Shown piece after piece: positions 25,401 to 32,239 of a stretch of 64,000 nt of DNA. Source of the stretch: Phycisphaerae bacterium (GTDB taxonomy: Bacteria; Planctomycetota; Phycisphaerae; Sedimentisphaerales; Anaerobacaceae); assembly GCA_017993835.1 (NCBI GenBank), contig JAGOLX010000003.1:154185-218184 (forward strand), given 5' to 3'. A model generated the notes under the pieces. That model had not been told where the DNA came from. It worked only from the letters and a program-made list of their open reading frames with translations, and did no database searches. Numbering within the stretch: position 1 is the first letter of the stretch; every line of letters begins with the position of its first letter. The position numbers were made by a program, and so were the translations under genes.

Positions 25401-26731
25401 GCGACGACCGCGATTGCCAAGGCCAGAACAACCTGGGAACGATGCCTGCGGAGGAACCTCTCCACACGGTATGTCGCGCTCGGGCCTCGGGCCAGGACCG
25501 GCTCATGCTCGAGATGCCGCAGGATGTCTGAGGCCAAGCTGTTCGGCGTCTCGTACCGGCGGGAACGGTCCTTCTCCAGGGCCTTCATCACGATCCAATC
25601 CAAGTCGCCGCGGACCTGCTGGTAGGGTGTGCTACGCACGCCTGTAGCACCCCCGCCCTCGGGGGTGACCCCAGTTCCCCCAGCCGAGGGCGGCTGGGCT
25701 ACATGAGCGGTCCGAATCCGCGTGGACGGTTTCACCGGCTGCTGTTCCCGGATTACTCTCTGCATCTCGGCATAGCCGGCCTTGCGGAGTTCCTCCTCAC
25801 TAAAGGGCGTTGTGCCGGTCAGAAGTTCGTAGAGCAGCACGCCCAGCGAGTAGATGTCCGTGCGGGTGTCGATGTCCAGATCGCTCAGTTCCGCCTGTTC
25901 CGGACTCATATAGGCAGGAGTGCCGATGATGTGGGCGTAGCGGGTAAAGAGCGTCTTTTCGGTCAGGCGCTGGTTGGTAGCCTTGGCGATCCCGAAATCG
26001 ATCACCTTGGGGATGGGCTTGCCGTCGTGGTGCGTAACCATGACGTTCGAGGGCTTGATATCGCGATGGATAATGCCCTTGGTGTGGGCGTGCTGGACCG
26101 CATTGCAGACCTGGATGAACAGGCCGAGGCGGTCCTTGGTGCTCAGATTATTCCTATCGCAGTACTCGGTAATTGAGACCCCCTGGACCAGTTCCATGAC
26201 GAAGTACGGCCGACCGGTCTCGGTCGCTCCGGCGTCGAGGACCTTGGCGATGTTGGGGTGGTCCATAAGAGCGAGCGCCTGCCTCTCGGCCTCAAATCGG
26301 GCGATTACCTGCCTGGTGTCCATGCCCAGTTTGATGATTTTCAGGGCCACCTTCCGGCGGATGGTTCCTTCGCTATCGCTCAGGACGCCTGTGCTCGCAG
26401 GCCCGAACGGCGCGGACCGCGTGCTCGGCGCCTGCTCGGCCATATAGACGACCGCCATCCCGCCCTCGCCGATCTTCTCCAGCAGCTTGTACCGCCCGAT
26501 GACCGTGCCGGGAGCCTCGGTCACGGCGGCAATCTCGACGTCGCCCACCGGCCCAAGAGGAGATGCATCCAGGAAGCTGACTCCGTCGTGGTGGTAGAGC
26601 AGCCTTTGGACCTTCTCAAGCAGCTCTCGATCCCCGCCGCAAGCCTGAGTCACAAAGGCCTCGCGCCTGGCACGATCCTCAAACTCAATGGCTGCCGTGA
26701 AGACTTCTTCTTTTCTTTGTTCGAGATCCAC
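22430..26731 (-). CDS. Membrane Ser/Thr protein kinase with TPR and two PD40 propeller regions
   Basis: 1433 residues. The kinase domain (about 80-400) has IGEGGMAVVY, VALKIIKLG, HRDIKPSNVMV, VIDFGIAKA and GTPAYMSPEQAE, all catalytic elements being present. One membrane helix follows near 432-450 (LALAIAVVAVAAGVVLSMW). The outer part has TPR-like repeats (about 465-790), a TolB/PD40 propeller (about 800-1110), and a second PD40 set (about 1165-1425) that closely matches the neighbouring protein at 21121-22206. Two low-complexity insertions, at about residues 99-122 and 343-369, derive from repeat DNA. An ECF sigma factor of the kinase-associated type precedes it on the same strand. The outer repeats probably sense a polymer or protein ligand and the kinase relays this inward. 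Confidence 0.88.
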   Translation of the reverse strand: MDLEQRKEEVFTAAIEFEDRARREAFVTQACGGDRELLEKVQRLLYHHDGVSFLDASPLGPVGDVEIAAVTEAPGTVIGRYKLLEKIGEGGMAVVYMAEQAPSTRSAPFGPASTGVLSDSEGTIRRKVALKIIKLGMDTRQVIARFEAERQALALMDHPNIAKVLDAGATETGRPYFVMELVQGVSITEYCDRNNLSTKDRLGLFIQVCNAVQHAHTKGIIHRDIKPSNVMVTHHDGKPIPKVIDFGIAKATNQRLTEKTLFTRYAHIIGTPAYMSPEQAELSDLDIDTRTDIYSLGVLLYELLTGTTPFSEEELRKAGYAEMQRVIREQQPVKPSTRIRTAHVAQPPSAGGTGVTPEGGGATGVRSTPYQQVRGDLDWIVMKALEKDRSRRYETPNSLASDILRHLEHEPVLARGPSATYRVERFLRRHRSQVVLALAIAVVAVAAGVVLSMWNRDRAQLAEADGFKHRGILSQAREQHAKAERDAALETIRPILDSRHVGPEAQLLQATILADKRESQKAAAILEGLRNNRLPAIAGAAHSLLARIRWENETLDAEKLQEIEEHRRKAEELLPETAEAYFLRAMTAPTVKEQLAALDRALELDSRHYESRRLRAFTYYASRKYGPMSEEAFAMQVLRDRDPVSHSLRATALRELGRYREAMAEYDRALSLSGQEEAQYLDLTTQRLETVLQMGRYEEVIAAAADAIKRWPNQPVFQYHLFCALTAVGKDEKADAVFREIVRRTPTARNDFWFWATKYVFDTLEAGRSWHPLGHEPKGAAFLPMVEAEEIYRELSARGRRVTTDGFSAQWSPDGKRLAFSVGVIGSSGVALYDPATRETELLIVPGKYPKWSPDGRYIAFVRDRQFLRFPEFVAADPQGQPPLGTDEEVWLMKSDGAEPHCLARGVWPSWGRDSTSVYYRSRVDSALYSISFMGENAEPKRIMACPGYNPSVSPDNQHVAYMQGTSLKVANLPSQTVVAEWPLPLPSDGWGAAAWSPDGNELCLGGSGGLGDRTGLWIYRLDHKEPAQTVDGPITVGSWVPDGTKLVFELGAQHSEIWTVDLAPGVSVIEALGPARTAERHLRKLVASQTRRIEADPWDAYAYSERARCYDYLHDRERADADIRRWYAVVSGRPPQVDLPTRADFTFGEPVNLQSTFPLLDLANDFLGCISADGLEMYFDSIRGGGQGKDDLWVCKRASVEDDWGPPENLGPAVNSASMEQVVSLSGDGLEFYVFSLRPGDPGNGDLYVSKRATRNSPWGPARNLGPKVNSPYVDFTPRVSFDGLELYFSSNRPAGYGGTDLYVSARATPDDPWGDPVNLGPAVNSPAGDTFACPSQDGLLLFSASARPGGNGDWDIWVARRASRSAPWEPAVNLGPVVNGPGSDGVPFLPADGSALYFMRESGGTWTQWKAPILPIRAPGGEPLKGERDQK
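25624..25703. repeat. Dispersed palindrome inserted in frame in the kinase gene
   Basis: Arms of about 25 bp beginning TGTAGC and ending GCTACA (25644-25703) contain CGCCCTCGG/CCGAGGGCG. A flank with GTAGGGTGTGCTACGCAC is related to the element at 21019-21088. The product of the insert is AQPPSAGGTGVTPEGGGATG, a Gly/Pro linker between the kinase core and its C-lobe end. Confidence 0.7.
26364..26435. repeat. Probable second in-frame insertion in the kinase gene
   Basis: The insert encodes about 23 residues (APSTRSAPFGPASTGVLSDS and on) between YMAEQ and RRKVALKII, two blocks that are normally separated by only a few residues in this kinase family. The DNA includes CCTTCGCTATCGCTCAGGAC, resembling the dispersed repeat remnants seen near 63861. 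It is called from the protein disruption rather than from a clear palindrome. Confidence 0.4.
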
Positions 26732-26839
26732 GACATGGCTCCCAGAATCAGGTCTTTCTATCCTATAGTGCGAGATCCAGGGGCAGAGTGGCCCAGGAGA
26801 ATGACCGAAATTGTACGGAAATTGGAATCGGCAACGGCG

Positions 26840-27394
26840 CTAGCCGATCTCCTGCAGAAGCCAAGCACGGGCATAGGCCCAACAGCGCTTGGCGGTATTG
26901 CGAGAGAAGCCCAACACCTCCGCCGTCTGCTCAATGGTCAGGCCGGCGAAGTAACGCAGCTTCACCACATCAGCTTTGATCTTGTCTTGCCGCGACAGCT
27001 TCTCCAGGGCTTCATCCAGAGCCAGCAGCCTCGCGGAGAACTCCGGGTCATCGGAGGGCAGAACTACATCGTCGAGATCGACTCTTCCCTGGTCCCCTCC
27101 ATACTTGAGCTCCTTCCTGCGGCGGGCCCGTTCGATGAGAATCCGGCGCATCGCCTCCGCCGCGGCCATGAAGAAGTGATTGCGGCTGTTCCAGGAATGT
27201 GGTTCATCTCCCACCAGCCGGAGATAGGCCTCGTGCACGAGCGCGGTCGCCTGCAGTGTCTGCCCCGGCTTCTCATGCGATAGCTTCTGCGCCGCCAACA
27301 GCCGGAGTTCCTCATAGACCAGTGGCAGCAGTTCATCTGTAGCCTTCGTGTCCCCCCGTTCGATGGCGTTCAGGATGCGAGTGACATCGCTCAT
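26840..27394 (-). CDS. ECF-type sigma-70 factor associated with Ser/Thr kinase
   Basis: 184 residues from ATG 27394, which has GGAG 5 nt upstream; the longer frame to 27535 would run into the divergent promoter. Region 2 is recognisable (ALVHEAYLRLVGDEPHSWNS, HFFMAAAEAMRRILIERARR) and region 4 follows (LRYFAGLTIEQTAEVLGFSR, RCWAYARAWL). The pattern matches the short ECF sigma family that in planctomycetes sits next to membrane Ser/Thr kinases (TIGR02999-like). It directly precedes the kinase gene (108 nt gap) and is probably controlled by it through phosphorylation or binding, as no anti-sigma gene is present. Confidence 0.88.
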   Translation of the reverse strand: MSDVTRILNAIERGDTKATDELLPLVYEELRLLAAQKLSHEKPGQTLQATALVHEAYLRLVGDEPHSWNSRNHFFMAAAEAMRRILIERARRRKELKYGGDQGRVDLDDVVLPSDDPEFSARLLALDEALEKLSRQDKIKADVVKLRYFAGLTIEQTAEVLGFSRNTAKRCWAYARAWLLQEIG

Positions 27395-27478
27395 ATCTGC
27401 TCCCCACGATGCCGGATCAATGGCGTCTCCATTCTCCCAGAAACCTGGGCAAACGGCAAGCGAATGCGTCGAATCTGC

Positions 27479-27507
27479 TTGGCGGTCCGGCGTGTACTGG
27501 ATAGAAT
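27479..27507 (+). promoter_or_regulatory. Promoter of the HTH-sigma gene, nearly leaderless
   Basis: TTGGCG (27479-27484) and TAGAAT (27502-27507) are 17 nt apart. The expected transcription start is near 27514 and the ATG is at 27522, leaving about 8 nt of leader with no ribosome binding site. Confidence 0.55.
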
Positions 27508-27521
27508 GGACACTTGGCCAA

Positions 27522-29252
27522 ATGAGAAAGATCAAGAGTCATAACCTGGCGCAATTGCTGATGCAGCTTCGATTCACGCCGGAGGCGAAACGCCGTGCGC
27601 AGTTGGAGGCGGCCGAGAAGCTCTATGGTCTGGTCGACAAGGACAAGCAGTACCCGTATGACTTCGTGTGCTTCCACATCACCGGGTTCCAACCCAAGGG
27701 GGAGCAGGAACAGGAGATCATCGCCGGGGGCGACCTGCGGAACGACCTGCAGGTCTTCATCACGAAGCTCAGCGGCAAGCTGGCGACACCGATCGCGGAG
27801 GCGGGCGAGCGGGTGTACACCGTCGAGGAACTGGCCGTCAGGTTCAGCGTCGCGACGAAGACGATAGACCGCTGGCGGGCTCGCGGCCTGTTGCCTCGCA
27901 AGTTCGTGTTCGACGACGGCGTGCACCGCCTGGGCTTTCTCGAATCGGTCGTCGAGCGGTTCGCCCGCGAGAATCCGGAGCTGGTCGCCTGCGCGAGCCG
28001 GTTCCGGCGTCTGACCGAGACCCAGCATCAGCAGATCATCCGTCAGGCCCGCAGCCTGGCGGCCAAGACCTCCCTGTCGCGCCACCGGATCATCGGCCAG
28101 ATCGCCGAGAAGCTGGGCATCGCTCGTGAGACGGTCCGCACCTTGCTGGGACAGTACGAGAAAGAACACCCGAACAAGCCGGTCTTCCGCCGGCCCCTGG
28201 GACGCATCCAGCCGGCAGAGGCAGCGGAGCTGTTTCGCCTCCACCAACAAGGGGTCGGCATCCGCCAGCTCATGGAGCAGTTCGACCGCAGTCGGGCCGC
28301 AGTCCATCGGATCATCAACCAGCGGAGGGCCGCCGCTCTGCTGGCTCGCAAGATCGAATATGTTCCCAGCGACGAGTTCCAGCAGGCAAACGCACGCGAA
28401 CAGATCCTCGGCACGCCGCTGGCCGTGGACCGGTCCGAACCCCAGGGCAAAATCGGGCCCTTCGAGCTGCCCGATGAGAACGGGATCGCGGAGGGAACGG
28501 ATCACGTCTGGGAGCCCACCCTGCTGCCCGAGTACATGCAGGTGCTGAAGGTCACGCCGGTGCTGAGCCGGGACCGGGAGATCGAGCTGTTTCGTCGGTA
28601 CAACTACCTCAAGTATCTGGTCTCGCAGGAGCGTCACCAGCTCCGGCTGTCCAAGGTCCCGGCCGGGTTGCTGTCGCGACTGGAGGGCTGCCTCGACGAG
28701 GCTGAGGAGATCCGCACGCTGCTCGTCGAGGCGAATCTCCGTCTCGTGGTCAGCATCGCAGGCAAGCACACCAGCGACGGCCCAAGCTTCTTGGAACTGG
28801 TCAGCAAGGGCAATTTCGCGCTGATCCAGGCGGTCGAGGAGTTCGACTATGCCAAAGGGTTCCGCTTCAGCCGTCGGGCGTCGCTGGACATCGCCAAGGA
28901 GTATGCGAAGGTCTCCGGGCGGAGCACGGAGCTGACTCCCAAGCGAGCGGCCTCTCTCGCCAGCATTCAGCGCGACATGCGGGACACCACCGCCGACGTC
29001 CTGGCCATCGAACGGACCCGACAGGACCTGGCCGAGGTCATTCGACAGGAACTCGACGAGCGGGAACAATACGTCATCCTCCATCATTTCGGTCTGACCG
29101 GCAGTGCGATCCGCAAGAACACCAAAACCCTCAAGCAGATCGGCGAGGAGCTCGACCTGACGAAGGAGCGAATCCGCCAGATCGAGCTGTCGGCCCTGCA
29201 GAAACTCCGCCAGTGCCTCAGTCGGGAGCAGTTCGAGATGCTCACCGGCTAG
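27522..29252 (+). CDS. Sigma-70 family factor with N-terminal helix-turn-helix domains
   Basis: 576 residues. Residues about 98-150 form a MerR-like HTH (YTVEELAVRFSVATKTIDRW). Further HTH-like segments are IIGQIAEKLGIARETVRTLL and GVGIRQLMEQFDRSRAAVHRI. Region 2 lies at about 393-466 (LLVEANLRLVVSIAG, ELVSKGNFALIQAVEEFDYA, KGFRFSRRASLDIAKEY), and region 4 at about 513-570 (QIGEELDLTKERIRQIELSA). The FKFSTYATWWIRQAI block of housekeeping factors, which reads and melts the -10 element, is replaced by FRFSRRASLDIAKEY, so promoter recognition must differ. It is divergent from the ECF sigma gene. It probably drives a dedicated regulon; no anti-sigma partner is seen. Confidence 0.8.
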   Translation: MRKIKSHNLAQLLMQLRFTPEAKRRAQLEAAEKLYGLVDKDKQYPYDFVCFHITGFQPKGEQEQEIIAGGDLRNDLQVFITKLSGKLATPIAEAGERVYTVEELAVRFSVATKTIDRWRARGLLPRKFVFDDGVHRLGFLESVVERFARENPELVACASRFRRLTETQHQQIIRQARSLAAKTSLSRHRIIGQIAEKLGIARETVRTLLGQYEKEHPNKPVFRRPLGRIQPAEAAELFRLHQQGVGIRQLMEQFDRSRAAVHRIINQRRAAALLARKIEYVPSDEFQQANAREQILGTPLAVDRSEPQGKIGPFELPDENGIAEGTDHVWEPTLLPEYMQVLKVTPVLSRDREIELFRRYNYLKYLVSQERHQLRLSKVPAGLLSRLEGCLDEAEEIRTLLVEANLRLVVSIAGKHTSDGPSFLELVSKGNFALIQAVEEFDYAKGFRFSRRASLDIAKEYAKVSGRSTELTPKRAASLASIQRDMRDTTADVLAIERTRQDLAEVIRQELDEREQYVILHHFGLTGSAIRKNTKTLKQIGEELDLTKERIRQIELSALQKLRQCLSREQFEMLTG

Positions 29253-29350
29253 GCTTTTGCCTTGATTTCCTCGCGGGCAGACGATACCTTACGGCGCGAC
29301 ATTCAGCGTCTGGACCTGACTGTTCCCGAAAGTACAGCAAGGAGACACCT

Positions 29351-30163
29351 GTGGAGACAATCGGCTTCATCGGCAGCGGCAACATGGCGGAAGCGTTCAT
29401 CAACGGCGTCCTGAAGGCCGGCGTATACAGGCCGGGCAAGGTCTACGTCAGCGACGTCCGAGCGGAACGGATCGAGTATCTGCGAGAGCATTACGGCGTG
29501 CGGACCGCGACGGACAACGCGGAGCTGGCCTCCAAGGTGGACGTCCTGGTGCTCAGCGTCAAGCCGCAGAACATGAGAGCCGCGCTGGAGAGCATCAAGA
29601 ACCACATCAACGACGACGTGCTGATCATCTCGATTGCCGCCGGGATCAAGACCTCGCTCATCTCCTCCATCCTCGGCGACGTCGCCATCGTGCGGGTCAT
29701 GCCGAACATGCCCGCTTGGGTGCGCGAGGCCGCCAGCGTGCTGTACGCCAATGAGAAGGCCCGCAGGAACGTCGAGAAAGCCAGGTTGATCCTGCTGTCC
29801 GTCGGTCAGACGGTCACCGTGGAGGATGAGGATCTGCTGGATGTCGTGACCGCGGTCAGCGGCTCCGGCCCGGCCTACTTCTTCCTGCTCATGCACGAGA
29901 TGATCGCCACGGGCATCAAGCTGGGCCTGCCCGAGAAGGAGGCCCAGGATCTCGTCCTCCAGACGGCCAAGGGCGCCGCTCTGCTGGCGGAGAAAGCGGC
30001 CACGGAAGGCAGCACCCCCGCACAGCTCAGCGCCCGCGTGGCCACGCCGAACGGCACCACTGAAGCAGCGTTCAAGGTATTTCAGGCTCGAGGATTCAGC
30101 GATATGATCGAAGCAGGACTCGCCCGAGCCGCCGACCGAAGCCGGGAACTGTCCGCCGGTTGA
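29351..30163 (+). CDS. proC: Pyrroline-5-carboxylate reductase
   Basis: 270 residues, the standard length. The GTG start at 29351 has AAGGAG 6 nt upstream and puts the NAD(P)-binding motif at the very N-terminus (ETIGFIGSGNMAEAFINGVL). The conserved C-terminal signature is present (VTAVSGSGPAYFFLLMHEM, and STPAQLSARVATPNGTTEAA). It reduces 1-pyrroline-5-carboxylate to proline with NAD(P)H in the cytoplasm, the last step of proline synthesis. It is followed after 13 to 91 nt (depending on the start) by a P5C dehydrogenase, so both enzymes using P5C are in one operon. Confidence 0.95.
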   Translation: METIGFIGSGNMAEAFINGVLKAGVYRPGKVYVSDVRAERIEYLREHYGVRTATDNAELASKVDVLVLSVKPQNMRAALESIKNHINDDVLIISIAAGIKTSLISSILGDVAIVRVMPNMPAWVREAASVLYANEKARRNVEKARLILLSVGQTVTVEDEDLLDVVTAVSGSGPAYFFLLMHEMIATGIKLGLPEKEAQDLVLQTAKGAALLAEKAATEGSTPAQLSARVATPNGTTEAAFKVFQARGFSDMIEAGLARAADRSRELSAG

Positions 30164-30200
30164 TCGAGAGACACCCATGAAGCAAGAACAGATACACGAC

Positions 30201-30232
30201 GTCGGCTCCCCGGGACACAAGCCCGGGCCGAC
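30201..30232. repeat. GC hairpin between proC and the P5C dehydrogenase
   Basis: GTCGGC...CCCGGG pairs with CCCGGGCCGAC around a short ACACAAG loop. It lies before the preferred start of the next gene. It could lower read-through or protect the proC message 3' end. Confidence 0.45.
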
Positions 30233-30254
30233 CCCACTGAGGAGCACCTCGCAG

Positions 30255-31838
30255 ATGACAAAGAGCAGCAAGCAATCGAAGGCCGGCCTGAGTCTGCCGC
30301 CCTTTGAGAATGAACGCGTCTTCCCAGGGATCGACGATCCGAAAGTCCGCGAGGGCTTTCCCCTCGCGATCGCACAAGTCCGCAAACAGCTTGGGAGAAC
30401 CTATCCTCTGTACATCGACGGCCGGGAGATCGCGACGCCCAATACCCTGGACTCCGTCAACCCCACCAATCCGAACGAGATCATCGGCACGGTATGCCAG
30501 GCAGGTCAGGCCGAAGCGGAAATGGCTCTCTGTGCGGCCGAGCGGGCCCTGCTGAGCTGGCGGGACGTGGACCCGGTCGAGCGAGCCCGCTACCTCGTCC
30601 AGGCGGCGGACGTGGCCCGTCGCAAGATCTTCGAGTACTCCGCCTGGCAGGTCCTGGAAGAGGGCAAACAGTGGGCACAGGCCTACAACGACCTCGCGGA
30701 AGGGATCGACTTCCTGGAATACTGCGCCAGAGAGATGATCCGCCTGGGCACGCCGCAGGACATGGGCAGCTACAGCACCGAGTCAAATCACTACTTCTAT
30801 CAGCCCAAAGGCGTCGCAGTCGTGATCGCGCCCTGGAATTTCCCGTTCGCCATCAGTTGTGGGATGTCCGCCGCTGCGATCGTCGCAGGCAATCCCGTCG
30901 TGTACAAGCCCTCCAGCCAGTCCATCGTCGTCGGGCATCATCTCGTCGAGATCTTCCGCGAGGTCGGCCTGCCCGCGGGCGTCTTCAACTATGTCCCCGG
31001 CCCAGGTTCCGCCATCGGCGATTACCTCGTGGACAGTCCCAAGGTCAGCGTGATCGCCTTCACCGGCTCGATGAACGTCGGCCTGCGCATCATCGAGCGG
31101 GCGGGTCGGACGCCCCAAGGCCAGGACTCCGTCAAGCACGTGGTCTGCGAGATGGGCGGCAAGAACGCCATCCTCCTCGACGACGAATTCGACGAGGACG
31201 CCGCGATTCGGGACGTCCTGTATTCCGCCTTCGGCTATCAAGGCCAGAAGTGCTCCGCCTGTTCGCGTCTGATCGTACACGACAGAGCTTACGACCGATT
31301 CGTTCCCCGGCTCGTGGAGGCCGCGAAGAAGCTGAAGATCGGGCCGGCCGAGGACCCCGCCAACTACATGGGTCCCGTGATCGACGACAAGGCCCAGCGA
31401 ACGATCCAGCGGTACGCCGATCTGGCGGCCCAGGAGGGCAGAGTCCTGTACCGAAGCGAGGTCCCCCGGAACGGGTACTACGTCCCGATGACGATCGTCG
31501 AAGGGATCACGCCGGACCATCGGATCGCCCAGGAGGAGGTGTTCGGCCCGGTGTTGGCCATTATGCGGGCGAAGGACTTCGATCAGGCGCTCCAATGGGC
31601 CAACTCGACGCGATTCGCGCTGACCGGTGCGATCTTCAGCAAGAGTCGCGAGCACCTGGATCGTGCGGTCCGCGAGTTCCGCGTGGGCAACCTGTACCTC
31701 AATCGCGGCTGCGTCGGCGCCCTGGTGAAGGTGCAGCCGTTCGGCGGGTTCAAGATGTCCGGCGGCGGCACGAAGGCCGGCGGGCCGGACTACCTGCTCC
31801 ACTTCATGGACCCGCGATGCGTGACGGCGCAGCCCTAG
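30255..31838 (+). CDS. L-glutamate gamma-semialdehyde (1-pyrroline-5-carboxylate) dehydrogenase
   Basis: 527 residues from ATG 30255, preferred because the alternative start at 30177 adds a stretch encoded by a GC hairpin and unlike the family; GGAG lies 10 nt upstream. The aldehyde dehydrogenase fold is complete: PWNFPFAISCGMSAAAIVAG (NAD-binding), FTGSMNVG, catalytic Glu in VCEMGGKNAILLDD, nucleophilic Cys in GYQGQKCSACSRLIV and EEVFGPVLAIMRA. The FGYQGQKCSACSR pattern is characteristic of P5C dehydrogenases (RocA/PutA half). It oxidises the semialdehyde to glutamate with NAD+. No proline dehydrogenase is in the window, so P5C may come from ornithine or arginine. Confidence 0.9.
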   Translation: MTKSSKQSKAGLSLPPFENERVFPGIDDPKVREGFPLAIAQVRKQLGRTYPLYIDGREIATPNTLDSVNPTNPNEIIGTVCQAGQAEAEMALCAAERALLSWRDVDPVERARYLVQAADVARRKIFEYSAWQVLEEGKQWAQAYNDLAEGIDFLEYCAREMIRLGTPQDMGSYSTESNHYFYQPKGVAVVIAPWNFPFAISCGMSAAAIVAGNPVVYKPSSQSIVVGHHLVEIFREVGLPAGVFNYVPGPGSAIGDYLVDSPKVSVIAFTGSMNVGLRIIERAGRTPQGQDSVKHVVCEMGGKNAILLDDEFDEDAAIRDVLYSAFGYQGQKCSACSRLIVHDRAYDRFVPRLVEAAKKLKIGPAEDPANYMGPVIDDKAQRTIQRYADLAAQEGRVLYRSEVPRNGYYVPMTIVEGITPDHRIAQEEVFGPVLAIMRAKDFDQALQWANSTRFALTGAIFSKSREHLDRAVREFRVGNLYLNRGCVGALVKVQPFGGFKMSGGGTKAGGPDYLLHFMDPRCVTAQP

Positions 31839-31921
31839 ACTATCACCCGACTGTGCCGCACAACGGGACTAGAGCCACCGCTAGAACGACGGGCGAAGCA
31901 ACCGCCAGCGGAGAATGAAGG

Positions 31922-32110
31922 TCAACTGCGATCGACAACGATCGCCTTGACCGGACACTCGGCGGCCGCCTGCTCGGCGCTGTCCTCGAGCTTCACGGGA
32001 ACCTCGTCCACGATCACGGTGGCCATCTCGTCGCCCATCTCGAATACCTCCGGGCAGATATCGCAGCAGAACCCGCAGGCCGTGCAGATGTCTCGGATAT
32101 GCACCTTCAT
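31922..32110 (-). CDS. Ferredoxin, single [4Fe-4S] type
   Basis: 62 residues. The cluster ligands are ICTACGFCCDICPEVF with a final CP in AAAECPVKAIVV, giving one [4Fe-4S] cluster as in the monocluster ferredoxins of anaerobes; the second CxxCxxC set has been lost. Many acidic residues are in the middle. AAGGAG lies 6-7 nt before the ATG. It is a cytoplasmic low-potential electron carrier. It lies in a small unit of its own between the convergent P5C dehydrogenase and the exoprotein upstream; its redox partner is not evident. Confidence 0.92.
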   Translation of the reverse strand: MKVHIRDICTACGFCCDICPEVFEMGDEMATVIVDEVPVKLEDSAEQAAAECPVKAIVVDRS

Positions 32111-32239
32111 GCCAAGCTCCTTTCCACGTCGAGGACAAGGTCTTGGCGCCGGACGGTTCGGCGCGCACCGATGGATTCAATAAGCCATTGCGGCGTCGTT
32201 GTCAACGATCTTCGCGGGTTCTCCGACGCGTCGAAGAAA

